Source: Oscillospiraceae bacterium
Lineage (GTDB): Bacteria > Bacillota > Clostridia > Oscillospirales > CAG-272
DNA: 64,000 nt
NCBI GenBank assembly: GCA_015063485.1
Contig: SVUA01000007.1
Location: 1-64,000, forward strand
Direction of reading: 5' to 3'
Of the stretch, positions 54,255-62,722 are shown piece after piece. Each line of letters starts with the position of its first letter. Positions within the stretch are counted from its first letter, which is position 1. Made by a program: the position numbers and the translations under genes. The notes beneath the pieces are model-generated. The model was not told the DNA's origin. It saw only the letters and a program-made list of their open reading frames with translations, and searched no databases.

Positions 54255-54887
54255 TTATAAAAGCTCCGAAAGTTTTACTATGTATCTGTCGGATATCGCC
54301 TTCATTTCGTCAATATACTCACTCGAGGACGGATCGTATATACCGTACGCCATCATTCCCGCAAGCTTTGCGGTCTTAACAGCACCAACGTTATCATCTA
54401 TAAAAATTATATTCTCGACGCACTCTCCGATTTTTTTTGCCGCCGACTTGTAAATATCGGGATCGGCTTTTGTGTTTTCAAAATCATCGCACGACCATAC
54501 GTTTGTAAACAGATCCCATATTCCGATTCGTTTAAGGCAGGGATCAAGAGCATCGTGCGGACTTGCGGTAAGCACATTAAGATCCGCACCGCGTTCTTTA
54601 AGCGCACGAAGCGTGTCAACAACGCTCTCCTTTGCCATTATACGATAAGTATATTCTTCCTTTGCGTATCGGTTCATTTTAGCAACAAGTGATTCGACCG
54701 ATTCATCTATTCCAAGTTTGCGGAAATATTCGGCTGTTCCGCGGTATCCCAAAGGCGTAATGATCTTAACAATATCACTGCCGTATTTTACTTGATTTTC
54801 GTCGAGAATACGCAACATGACCGAAACGAACGTAGGCATAGAGTCCACAAGAGTTCCGTCAAAATCAAACAAATACGTTTTTTTCAT
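54255..54887 (-). CDS. HAD-family phosphatase
   Basis: A 210-residue HAD hydrolase with the DxD motif FDFDGTLVDS, motif II TASPHD and motif III/IV IIFIDDNVGAVKTAK. Probably a phosphoglycolate-type small-molecule phosphatase. The start at 54887 has AGAAAGGATTT in front; the longer frame runs into the SGNH gene end. It follows the SGNH hydrolase by 19 bp on the same strand. Confidence 0.88.
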   Translation of the reverse strand: MKKTYLFDFDGTLVDSMPTFVSVMLRILDENQVKYGSDIVKIITPLGYRGTAEYFRKLGIDESVESLVAKMNRYAKEEYTYRIMAKESVVDTLRALKERGADLNVLTASPHDALDPCLKRIGIWDLFTNVWSCDDFENTKADPDIYKSAAKKIGECVENIIFIDDNVGAVKTAKLAGMMAYGIYDPSSSEYIDEMKAISDRYIVKLSELL

Positions 54888-54906
54888 AATATTAAATCCT
54901 TTCTGC

Positions 54907-55803
54907 TCAATTTCCATACGCGGATATTATAGAGCCCGCAATGACCTCGCCTATACGTCTGTAACCCGCGGGAGATTTATGTACCTGATCGGCATTATAA
55001 GGATAAGGCGCTGGGTGTTTATATTGCGTTATTCCCGTATATTCCTCAAGCACGACCTTTCCGTCTCTCCACTGATAATAAGACTCTCCCTTTACGTAGC
55101 GTATACGCTTATCACTTACGGGATAACCCTTTTCATCAAGACGGTAGGGAGAATACGGCGAGGGCGTTTCGTTTGACTCAAAGCTGAATACGTTCCACGT
55201 ATGAGGATTTATACCTGACGTATGGAAAAGATCGCATACGGGTATCGCGTTTCGTCTCGCGACCTCGATCTGAACGTTTGCCATATTTTCAAGCGATTTT
55301 CCCGAGCCCTTTCCTCCTATCTCTCCAAATCCGTCAACGTCTACCCAGGGATATTTTCCCGAGCAATCGACTGTAACGATAAGCAATTTACAGGTAAGGT
55401 TATTTGCTTTGCGAAGCTCCTCGTATATACGGTCTATGCAATATTGCATCATACCCGCGATAGTTTTATCTCCTCCGCTTTGAGCGTATCTGTCACCCGC
55501 TCTTCCGATAGCGGTATGTCTGCTGTTATATCCTCCAAACAAAACGACAAGGTCCTTATCGGCTACGTCACTTTCGCAAAGTGGGCGCAAAACTCCCGAA
55601 GCGTCGGTATAGTTATCATACTCGCCGCCAAGCCCCTTGTCTCCGTCGACCATAGCCACAAGTCCGATACCGCCCTTGCAGTGATAATATGTCTCTATTC
55701 CGAGTATCTCCTTTACGACCTCGGGATAAACACGTCTTGCTGTAAGAGAATCTCCTATAAACAATACTTTTTTGCCTTGCCATGATCCATATGTTTTTTC
55801 CAT
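54907..55803 (-). CDS. SGNH/GDSL hydrolase
   Basis: A 298-residue esterase-fold protein: VLFIGDSLTARRVYP (block I Ser), VVLFGGYNSRHTAIG (block III Gly/Asn) and DQVHKSPAGYRRIGEVIA (block V Asp/His). No signal peptide, so intracellular. Substrate unknown; such enzymes deacetylate or de-esterify carbohydrates. The ribosome site is AAGGAGACATAAAA. Confidence 0.88.
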   Translation of the reverse strand: MEKTYGSWQGKKVLFIGDSLTARRVYPEVVKEILGIETYYHCKGGIGLVAMVDGDKGLGGEYDNYTDASGVLRPLCESDVADKDLVVLFGGYNSRHTAIGRAGDRYAQSGGDKTIAGMMQYCIDRIYEELRKANNLTCKLLIVTVDCSGKYPWVDVDGFGEIGGKGSGKSLENMANVQIEVARRNAIPVCDLFHTSGINPHTWNVFSFESNETPSPYSPYRLDEKGYPVSDKRIRYVKGESYYQWRDGKVVLEEYTGITQYKHPAPYPYNADQVHKSPAGYRRIGEVIAGSIISAYGN

Positions 55804-55841
55804 TTTTATGTCTCCTTGTAATTCTTTTATTACTTTAGTTC

Positions 55842-55870
55842 ATTATAACACCGGGAGAAAATAAAGTCAA
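55842..55870 (-). promoter_or_regulatory. Promoter of the SGNH-HAD unit
   Basis: TTGACT (55865-55870), 17-bp spacer, TATAAT (55842-55847), with TGT before the -10 box. Confidence 0.85.
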
Positions 55871-55933
55871 TAAAACTTTTACTTTTTGATTTGATATTTT
55901 TGCTTTTTCTTTGATTTTTCTGTCTTTTTGTAT

Positions 55934-55962
55934 TTGACAAATTTTTTTCATTATGATATAAT
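55934..55962 (+). promoter_or_regulatory. Promoter of the 56005-58715 operon
   Basis: Consensus TTGACA (55934-55939), 17-bp spacer, TATAAT (55957-55962), with TGA before the -10 box. Confidence 0.9.
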
Positions 55963-56004
55963 ATAAATAACTATATGTATTTCAAGATATTGTGAGGATA
56001 ACAA

Positions 56005-56409
56005 ATGTCAATAAGCGACAAATATCTTGCTCTCGTTCAAAACGTTCTTCCCGTTTTATTTGAAAACACGAACAAAGCACATCGCATTTCATCGCGCATT
56101 TTCAACTGTCATAGAATAGTATCATTCATATACGGAAAAAGACGTTTTTTTGATATATTCGACTTATCCAGCAAAACCTTAAAGCTACCCGATACGTGCG
56201 AAAAGCGACTCATAGCCGAAGAGCTTATCGAGTTTGCGAAAAAATATTCGGACATGCTGCCCGTGTTAATCCCCTGCTCCGAAAAAGCCGAGGCTATCGT
56301 CCTTGAATTTTCCGAGGAGCTTGAAGCTTATTATATAATAGCCGATCCGAACGTTTTCGAGAATTCCTCTCCCATTGAGAGCTTAGCACGAGCTATTGAA
56401 AAGTCTTGA
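56005..56409 (+). CDS. Unknown 134-residue protein
   Basis: A soluble, Glu/Leu-rich protein (MSISDKYLALVQNVLPVLFENTNKAHRI; FAKKYSDMLPVLIPCSEKAEAIVLEFSEELEAYYIIAD). No family recognised. It has a clear ribosome site (GAGGATAACAA), a strong promoter, and is the first gene before the racemase and MurE-like genes, so it may belong to the same pathway. Confidence that it is a real gene is high because of these signals. Confidence 0.75.
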   Translation: MSISDKYLALVQNVLPVLFENTNKAHRISSRIFNCHRIVSFIYGKRRFFDIFDLSSKTLKLPDTCEKRLIAEELIEFAKKYSDMLPVLIPCSEKAEAIVLEFSEELEAYYIIADPNVFENSSPIESLARAIEKS

Positions 56410-56436
56410 CCAAATACAGAAAGGTGTTGATATATT

Positions 56437-57222
56437 TTGGATAATATGGCATTAGGTATTCTTGGCGGTCTCGGACCTATGTCAAGCGTTTATTTTTACG
56501 AAATGCTAACGGCGCATACAAAAGCAACGAAAGATCAGCAACACCTTAATATTATAATATCCTCACGCGCCGATACGCCTGACAGGACCGACTATATACT
56601 TGGCTTGAGCAACGAAAGTCCTCTCCCGACTATGATACAGGAGGCGCAAAGGTTAGAACGTGCCGGAGCTGATATCGTTGCTATTCCCTGCAACACCGCA
56701 CACTGTTTTTACGAGGGTATATGCGATTCTGTAAATATTCCCATATTAAGCATTATACGCATGACCGTTGAATTTTGCCGTTCGCTCGGACTAAAAAAGG
56801 TCGGACTTTTAGCGACCGAGGGAACAGTTGCCTCACGCGCATACGAAAACGCGCTCAAGGAGGTCGGAATAGACTGCGCTATACCGAAAAAAGAAGGTCA
56901 GCGCACGGTATCCGATATCATTTACGGACAAATAAAAAAAGGGCTCGCTCCCGATATCGACGCTTTTTTAGAGGTAGTCGACGAATTGCGCAGGGACGGG
57001 TGCGAACGAATGATACTCGGCTGTACCGAGTTATCCTTGCTAAAACGCAATCACCTACCGGGTAACGACTTTATAGACTCGCTTGAGGTACTCGCACTCT
57101 CGGCGATCCGCTTTTGCGGAAAAGAACCAAAGAATTTCGACGCGGAACTAATGTCTTTTTCAGTTTCGCCTATCAATAATTTTGATCATAGAATCGTGAA
57201 AGGAAATAAATCATGCTGTTAA
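56437..57222 (+). CDS. Aspartate/glutamate racemase-family protein
   Basis: A 261-residue two-domain racemase with both catalytic cysteines, C85 (IPCNTAHC) and C196 (LGCTELSLL). It starts GILGGLGPMSSV, the usual family opening. It interconverts L- and D- forms of Asp, Glu or a related acid. The TTG at 56437 fits the AAAGGTG ribosome site better than the ATG three codons later, which is the alternative. It overlaps the MurE-like gene by 10 bp, so its D-amino acid may feed that ligase. Confidence 0.85.
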   Translation: MDNMALGILGGLGPMSSVYFYEMLTAHTKATKDQQHLNIIISSRADTPDRTDYILGLSNESPLPTMIQEAQRLERAGADIVAIPCNTAHCFYEGICDSVNIPILSIIRMTVEFCRSLGLKKVGLLATEGTVASRAYENALKEVGIDCAIPKKEGQRTVSDIIYGQIKKGLAPDIDAFLEVVDELRRDGCERMILGCTELSLLKRNHLPGNDFIDSLEVLALSAIRFCGKEPKNFDAELMSFSVSPINNFDHRIVKGNKSCC

Positions 57223-58715
57223 GTGAACTTTTAAAAGCCATTGATTACAATAGTATCATAAACCGTTCGGGATCAGAGCCCGAAAATATCGATATTCTTT
57301 CGCTGAGTTGTGACTCGCGAAAGGTCTTTGACGATTCTATGTTCGTTTGTCTCCCCGGTGCTGTTGCAGACGGTCACGCTTTTGCGAGATCGGCTTACGG
57401 AGAGGGTTGCCGTATTTTCGTCGTAGAACGCGAGATACAACTCCCCGACGATGCGTTTATAATAATCACTTCCGATACGAGAACTGCTTTCGCGCGTCTT
57501 TCCGCAAAATTCTTTGGCGATCCCGCAGAAGAAATGACTATAATAGGCATCACGGGAACGAAGGGTAAGACTACCTCTTCCCTGCTTATATACGACATTC
57601 TCAACAAAAATGGAATACCTACGGGCTACATAGGCTCAAACGGTGTTTTCTTTCAGAACACCAGATTCCACACCGTAAACACTACTCCCGAGAGCTACGA
57701 TCTGCATATGCACATGAGAAAGATGCTCGATGCGGGTGTTAATACTCTCGTTATGGAGGTCTCCTCTCAAGCTCTAAAAATGGCTCGTGTTCACGGTATA
57801 AAATTTAACATATGCGTATTCACAAACCTTTCTCCCGACCATATAGGAGAATTTGAGCATCCCGATTTTGACGACTATAAAAACTGCAAACGCTCCCTTT
57901 TCAACAATTACGGAGCAGAATATATCGTTTACAATGCCGACGATGAATACGGCGAGGAAATGGTAGCTTCAAGCAGAGCCGACAAAGCAAGTATCGCGAT
58001 ACGCAAAAAAGACGCGGACCTTTGCGCAGACAGAATAACTTATTTCCGCTCTCCCGGTACGATAGGCGTCAGCTTTGAATGTACGAGACTTGGAAAGACC
58101 TTCCCTGTTGCTCTCTCCTTTCCGGGTGAATTCAGCGTGTATAACGCCCTTACCGCAATAGCAGTATGCTCCCGCATGGGACTTTCGCCCGAGGTCATCT
58201 GCAACACAATGAAGGAAACGCGTATCAAGGGCCGCTTTGAGACGTACGAGCTTCCCAACGGCGCGACCGTCGTTATCGACTATGCGCATAACGGAGTAAG
58301 CCTTAAAGCCGCGCTTCAAGGCTTACGCACATACGAGCCGACAAGACTTATCTGCCTGTTCGGTTCTATCGGCGGACGCACGAGAATGCGCCGTGCCGAG
58401 CTTGGTCTTGTTGCCTCGCGCGATGCCGACTTCTGTATTCTGACATCGGACAACCCCGACAATGAGCCGCCTGCGGCTATCATCAGTGAGATAGCCTCTT
58501 ATTTCACCGCGGGTTCTTGCCCTTACGTCGCTATCCCCGACAGAAAACAAGCTATCGAATACGCCCTCTCGCACTCCGAAAAGGGCGATATAATCCTGCT
58601 TGCAGGCAAGGGACACGAGACTTACCAGACAGTATGCGGTGTCCGTCTCGATTTTAGCGAAGCTGAAATAGTTTCGGATTACGCGCACGAATTTGCTAAC
58701 GATAATCTTTCTTAA
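57213..58715 (+). CDS. MurE-family Mur ligase with non-canonical specificity motif
   Basis: A 500-residue Mur ligase (UDP-MurNAc-tripeptide synthetase family). The P-loop GTKGKTT lies at 115-121, and the carbamylated Lys of DYKNCKRSLF is K226. The third domain starts near GRFETYELPNGATVVIDYAHN. The specificity motif DNPDNEPP (413-420) replaces the DNPR of diaminopimelate-adding MurE; so the added residue may differ, or this is a paralogue acting on another acceptor. No mra/mur cluster surrounds it. It overlaps the racemase by 10 bp and ends with a strong terminator. Confidence 0.85.
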   Translation: MLLSELLKAIDYNSIINRSGSEPENIDILSLSCDSRKVFDDSMFVCLPGAVADGHAFARSAYGEGCRIFVVEREIQLPDDAFIIITSDTRTAFARLSAKFFGDPAEEMTIIGITGTKGKTTSSLLIYDILNKNGIPTGYIGSNGVFFQNTRFHTVNTTPESYDLHMHMRKMLDAGVNTLVMEVSSQALKMARVHGIKFNICVFTNLSPDHIGEFEHPDFDDYKNCKRSLFNNYGAEYIVYNADDEYGEEMVASSRADKASIAIRKKDADLCADRITYFRSPGTIGVSFECTRLGKTFPVALSFPGEFSVYNALTAIAVCSRMGLSPEVICNTMKETRIKGRFETYELPNGATVVIDYAHNGVSLKAALQGLRTYEPTRLICLFGSIGGRTRMRRAELGLVASRDADFCILTSDNPDNEPPAAIISEIASYFTAGSCPYVAIPDRKQAIEYALSHSEKGDIILLAGKGHETYQTVCGVRLDFSEAEIVSDYAHEFANDNLS

Positions 58716-58724
58716 CATAATTTA

Positions 58725-58759
58725 AAAAATCCATCGGATCATCGATCCGATGGATTTTT
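58725..58759. terminator. Terminator between the MurE-like and PII-like genes
   Basis: Perfect 16-bp stem 58725-58740/58744-58759 with A5 and T5 flanks; it serves both converging genes. Confidence 0.92.
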
Positions 58760-58768
58760 ATTATCATA

Positions 58769-59467
58769 TTACTCCGCTTCCTTTTCAATCGTATCGGCAA
58801 ATCGGAAGCCCGCCGTCTCGCTTACGGGGAGCGAGAATACGAGCGCGTGCGCCTTTGAATCAACGCCCGCTTTTTGCATGATAGCCTTCATTATATCCTT
58901 CTTCTTATCAACGTTTGAAACGATAAAGACTATCTCCTTCTCCTCCGCAAGTGTAACGCCAAGGAACTTTTCAGCTCCCGCTACCGTTCCTTTTGCTCGG
59001 ATAGTCGTTCCGCCTCGCGCGCCCGCCTCGCGCGCCGCATCCATTACAAGATCGGTATATCCCTTTTCATATATTGCCATTATAAGCTCGTGTTCTGATT
59101 CGTATTTCATTTCCGTTTCCTCCGTTTCGGGAGCACGCTCCTGCCCCTCGGTAAAATATTCAAAGGTCCTCATTCCGCCCATTCCCGAAAGAGCAACAGC
59201 CATTGCGACTCCTCTGTCGGGAAGGTCTATCTTCATTTTTTTCGTAAGCAACCTCTTGAGCTTTCTCATCGTGCTTCCCGTTATTATCGAGAAAAGCATA
59301 GTCTTTTCAGTCTTTTCTATTCCCAAAAGGCTCAAGGTCTTTTCGTGCGCAGTGCCGTTGCACTGCGTTGAATATATAAGCGAAACTCCGTTTTCGCGGT
59401 AAAAATTTTCATACTCTTCAGTATCGTCACGCTTTACTATCGTGATCCAAAAAAACAGATCCTTCAT
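58769..59467 (-). CDS. Tandem PII-like regulatory protein
   Basis: A 232-residue protein that appears to contain two ferredoxin-like PII domains. The first runs over residues ~1-105 (LFFWITIVKRDDTEEYENFYRENG). The second is residues ~120-232 (HELIMAIYEKGYTDLVMDAAREAGARGGTTIRAKG, then EIVFIVSNVDKKKDIMKAI), which closely fits PII with its GTTxRA T-loop region. PII proteins sense ATP/ADP and 2-oxoglutarate. It starts 12 bp after the DUF1538 gene, with CGGAGGTAGAGA in front, so it probably binds and controls that membrane protein. Confidence 0.78.
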   Translation of the reverse strand: MKDLFFWITIVKRDDTEEYENFYRENGVSLIYSTQCNGTAHEKTLSLLGIEKTEKTMLFSIITGSTMRKLKRLLTKKMKIDLPDRGVAMAVALSGMGGMRTFEYFTEGQERAPETEETEMKYESEHELIMAIYEKGYTDLVMDAAREAGARGGTTIRAKGTVAGAEKFLGVTLAEEKEIVFIVSNVDKKKDIMKAIMQKAGVDSKAHALVFSLPVSETAGFRFADTIEKEAE

Positions 59468-59479
59468 TCTCTACCTCCG

Positions 59480-61036
59480 TTAAAATTCAATGATGTCGTC
59501 ATCGGTTACAGGGGTCGTATTTTCCGCAACAATAGGTTCTTCTATAACGTCTTCCTCTGTCAATGCGATCTTCGCGCGGCTCTGCTTTATCCTGAATACA
59601 AGACCAAGTATCTGTATAGCTATAAGAGGAGTCATCGCTACCATAGCCACAACGCCAAACGCGTCCTCGACTATATTTCCTCCAACTGCCGTACAAGCTC
59701 CTACCGCAAAGGGCAAAAGGAAGGTCGCCGTCATAGGTCCTGACGCTACTCCGCCTGAGTCAAAGGCAATAGACGTAAATATATCAGGAACGAAAAATGT
59801 CAATATCAATGCTATTGCGTATCCCGGAACGAGTATGTAAAGTATCGGTATTTGCAAAAGCACACGCAACATAGCGATACCGACCGAAACGGCAACGCCC
59901 AAGGACAACGCCAGTGAAAGCATTTTACCTGGGATAGCTCCCTCCGTCTCGCTCTCGACCTGCTTTGTAAGAACATGGACCGCAGGCTCTGCCGCAACGA
60001 TAAAGTAACCTATAAGCATACCGAGAGGTATTATTATCCACTTAAGATCGGTATCTGCTATCGCCTCTCCGAGATAATTACCAATAGGCATAAAGCCTAC
60101 GTTTACGCCCGTTAAGAAGATAACGAGTCCAATATACGTATATACTACGCCAACGAGTATCTTTCCAAGTCCGCCCGACTTTGCACCGCCGCTTAACGCA
60201 CGGAAAATAAGAAAGAAGATAACTATCGGTCCGACGGCTATCGCGACCTCTTTCATGTAATGAGGCAAAGCCTCCACAAAGGTAAAAACGATTTCACGCG
60301 AGTTTTGTAAAGCGGGAGCATCATAAACCGAAGGCTCTGCCTCACCGCCGCCCGTAATAAGTCCGAGTATCATAACGGCGAGTATCGGTCCTACCGAGCA
60401 AAGCGCGACAAGTCCGAAGGAGTCATTACTTCCGTCGTCAGAACGAATAGAGGCAACACCGACTCCGAGCGCCATTATAAACGGTACGGTCATAGGCCCT
60501 GTCGTTACTCCGCCCGAGTCAAAGGAAACTGCGAGGAAATTTCTCGGTATAAATACCGCAAGTATAAATACAACAAGATAAAAACCTATCAAAAGGTATT
60601 TTAAGCGTACGCGAAAGAGTATTCTTAAAAGCGCTATAACGAGCATTATTCCAACCCCAAGCGCGACAGACAATATCAAAGCGTAGTTGTCAATAGACGT
60701 CAACTGATTTGCAAGAACAGTCAGATCGGGCTCGGATATCGTTATCATTACTCCGACGATAAATGAAACAAGAACTATGACCCATACTTTTCTTGTAGAC
60801 GTCATTTTCGCGCCGACGTATTCTCCCATCGGAGTCATCGCGGTCTCCGCGCCAAGAGTAAACAAACTCATTCCGAGTATAAGCAATACCGCGCCGATAA
60901 CGAACGACAGAAGCATTTCCGCGGTCACGGGAAAAAAGGTCACGAGTAAAAGTAACACTATTGCCGATACGGGAAGAACAGATGAAAGCGCCTCTGATAT
61001 CTTTTCGCGAAGTATCGTTTGTTTAAAAAGCTTCAC
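59480..61036 (-). CDS. DUF1538 family membrane protein, duplicated halves
   Basis: A 518-residue membrane protein of the DUF1538 family. It consists of two similar halves (each with AFDSGGVxxGPMT near the middle, at SFDSGGVTTGPMTVPF and AFDSGGVASGPMTATF) with around six helices each. An ion or small-molecule transporter is likely but unproven. The GTG start at 61036 follows GAAAGGAATATGCC. Operon with the PII-like protein. Confidence 0.83.
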   Translation of the reverse strand: MKLFKQTILREKISEALSSVLPVSAIVLLLLVTFFPVTAEMLLSFVIGAVLLILGMSLFTLGAETAMTPMGEYVGAKMTSTRKVWVIVLVSFIVGVMITISEPDLTVLANQLTSIDNYALILSVALGVGIMLVIALLRILFRVRLKYLLIGFYLVVFILAVFIPRNFLAVSFDSGGVTTGPMTVPFIMALGVGVASIRSDDGSNDSFGLVALCSVGPILAVMILGLITGGGEAEPSVYDAPALQNSREIVFTFVEALPHYMKEVAIAVGPIVIFFLIFRALSGGAKSGGLGKILVGVVYTYIGLVIFLTGVNVGFMPIGNYLGEAIADTDLKWIIIPLGMLIGYFIVAAEPAVHVLTKQVESETEGAIPGKMLSLALSLGVAVSVGIAMLRVLLQIPILYILVPGYAIALILTFFVPDIFTSIAFDSGGVASGPMTATFLLPFAVGACTAVGGNIVEDAFGVVAMVAMTPLIAIQILGLVFRIKQSRAKIALTEEDVIEEPIVAENTTPVTDDDIIEF

Positions 61037-61077
61037 GGCATATTCCTTTCATATTAATTAAAAAACATTACTTTTTC

Positions 61078-61106
61078 ATTATAGCATATGATCCTAATAA
61101 TATCAA
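61078..61106 (-). promoter_or_regulatory. Promoter of the DUF1538-PII operon
   Basis: TTGATA (61101-61106), 17-bp spacer, TATAAT (61078-61083), with TGC before the -10 box. Confidence 0.8.
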
Positions 61107-61145
61107 TATCTTTCCCGAAAAATTCATCATTTGTTTCAAAACGAA

Positions 61146-61174
61146 TTGACAACGCAAACCTTGTGTGATATAAT
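61146..61174 (+). promoter_or_regulatory. Promoter of the Lrp-type regulator
   Basis: Consensus TTGACA (61146-61151), 17-bp spacer, TATAAT (61169-61174), with TGA before the -10 box. Confidence 0.9.
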
Positions 61175-61206
61175 ATTTTTGATCATTACGAAAAGGAGAC
61201 ATCTGC

Positions 61207-61650
61207 ATGGACGCTCTTGATAAAGCCATACTCGTCTGTCTCTCCGAGAACTCTCGAATGACGGCATCGGCTATCGGAAAACGTGTAAGACTTTCTGTAT
61301 CCTCTGTTACCGAGCGCATAAAAAAACTTGAAGAAAGCGGTGTTATAGAACGTTATACCTTGCTCGTTGACGGAGAGGCTATAAACTGTAATACAGAAGC
61401 GTATTTAGAGGTCACTCTTGAAAATTCCTCGTACGGTGAAAGCTTTGCTTCCCTTGCCTGCTCTTGCTCCGAAATATTGCGATGCGATCTTATGGCAATA
61501 GAATACGATTACCTTTTATTTGTAAATTGCGACGGCGTGACCGCGCTTGATACGTTAAGAACGAAGCTGTCTAATCTTCACGGAGTAAAAGGAATAAGGG
61601 TTCGCCCTGTTTTGCGCCGACACAAAAGAAGCACCTCGCCTCTCGTATAA
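61207..61650 (+). CDS. Lrp/AsnC-family transcriptional regulator
   Basis: A 147-residue regulator with the N-terminal HTH (LDKAILVCLSENSRMTASAIGKRVRLSVSSVTERIKKLEESG in parts) and the C-terminal ligand-binding alpha/beta domain. Members sense amino acids. The next gene is an aminotransferase, which may be its target. Ribosome site AAAAGGAGACATCTGC. Confidence 0.88.
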   Translation: MDALDKAILVCLSENSRMTASAIGKRVRLSVSSVTERIKKLEESGVIERYTLLVDGEAINCNTEAYLEVTLENSSYGESFASLACSCSEILRCDLMAIEYDYLLFVNCDGVTALDTLRTKLSNLHGVKGIRVRPVLRRHKRSTSPLV

Positions 61651-61730
61651 AAAACGCTCCGCATAAAAAAAGCGGACATTTCATAATCTTTAATATAAAA
61701 ATCACTTGTTGAAAGGACTTGCTATCTACT

Positions 61731-62573
61731 ATGAAAAATCTTGGATATTATAACGGAAAGATCGATACTATCGAAAATATGACGATACCTATGAATGACC
61801 GTGCTTGTTATTTTGGCGACGGCATATACGAGGTAACCTATGCGAGAAACCATAAAATGTATTGCCTTGACGAGCATTTGGACAGAATGTACAGAAGCGC
61901 GGCTAAACTCGGTATAAAAGTTCCGCTTTCAAAAGAGGAATTTGTCGAGCTTCTCTACGATCTTGTAAATCGAGTTGACGCTGACGAGCAGATCATATAT
62001 TGGCAGATAAGCCGCGGAACTGCGTTCAGAATACACGCGCCCAAAGAGGAGCTTACCGCTAACGTATTTATAAACATTCGTCCGATGACGATAAAAGACA
62101 CTTATAAGCCTATGAAGCTTATCACTATGGAGGACACTCGTTTCCTTCACTGTGACATAAAGACCATCAACCTTATTCCCGCCGTTATGGCATCTATCAA
62201 GGCACAAGAAATGGGAGTTGACGAGACTGTTTTCCACAGAGGAGAGTTCGTTACGGAATGCGCGCACTCAAACGTTTCTATTATCCGTGCGGACGGCGCA
62301 TTGCAGACCGCTCCCGCCGATAACAAGATACTTGAGGGAATCGCGAGAGGAAATCTTATCAAGTTCTGCAAGAAATTCGGCGTTCCCGTAATTGAGGAAG
62401 CATTTACGCTCGACGAAATGATGAATGCTGCCGAGATAATCGTTACCGCCTCGGGTACGCTCTGCGCTCCCGCAAGTGAAGTAAACGGCATCAAGGTCGG
62501 CGGAAAAGCCCCCGAGCTTTTGAAAAAACTTCAGGACGCGCTTGTCGGAGATTTTATTGAAAAGACGAATTGA
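61731..62573 (+). CDS. dat: D-amino-acid aminotransferase (class IV)
   Basis: A 280-residue PLP enzyme of the BCAT/DAAT/ADCL fold. The PLP lysine is K144 in CDIKTINLIPAVMA, a sequence close to known D-alanine aminotransferases. YYNGKI and FGDGIYEV are the N-terminal motifs. It would make D-Glu or D-Ala from oxoacids. The ATG at 61731 follows GAAAGGACTTGC. A hairpin terminator follows. Confidence 0.87.
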   Translation: MKNLGYYNGKIDTIENMTIPMNDRACYFGDGIYEVTYARNHKMYCLDEHLDRMYRSAAKLGIKVPLSKEEFVELLYDLVNRVDADEQIIYWQISRGTAFRIHAPKEELTANVFINIRPMTIKDTYKPMKLITMEDTRFLHCDIKTINLIPAVMASIKAQEMGVDETVFHRGEFVTECAHSNVSIIRADGALQTAPADNKILEGIARGNLIKFCKKFGVPVIEEAFTLDEMMNAAEIIVTASGTLCAPASEVNGIKVGGKAPELLKKLQDALVGDFIEKTN

Positions 62574-62580
62574 ACAACAT

Positions 62581-62609
62581 AAAAAGCTGGATGAAAATTC
62601 AGCTTTTTT
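62581..62609 (+). terminator. Terminator of the D-aminotransferase gene
   Basis: AAAAAGCTG (62581-62589) pairs with CAGCTTTTT (62600-62608) and T's follow. Confidence 0.85.
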
Positions 62610-62617
62610 ATTATTTT

Positions 62618-62655
62618 GGACAGGCGTCCGCATTTGCTTTGCAAATTGACTGTCC
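62618..62655. other. Inverted repeat between two terminators
   Basis: GGACAG (62618-62623) pairs with CTGTCC (62650-62655) around an inner ATTTGC/GCAAAT hairpin. No gene; role unknown. Confidence 0.4.
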
Positions 62656-62665
62656 GTTCCGATCA

Positions 62666-62698
62666 TCAAAAAAGCGGAGCGGTCATAGACCGCTCCGC
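62666..62698 (-). terminator. Terminator of the surface-protein gene
   Basis: GCGGAGCGGTC (62674-62684) pairs with GACCGCTCCGC (62688-62698); on the minus strand TTTTTT follows. Confidence 0.9.
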
Positions 62699-62722
62699 AA
62701 AGTTTTATTTCAAATTATTAAA

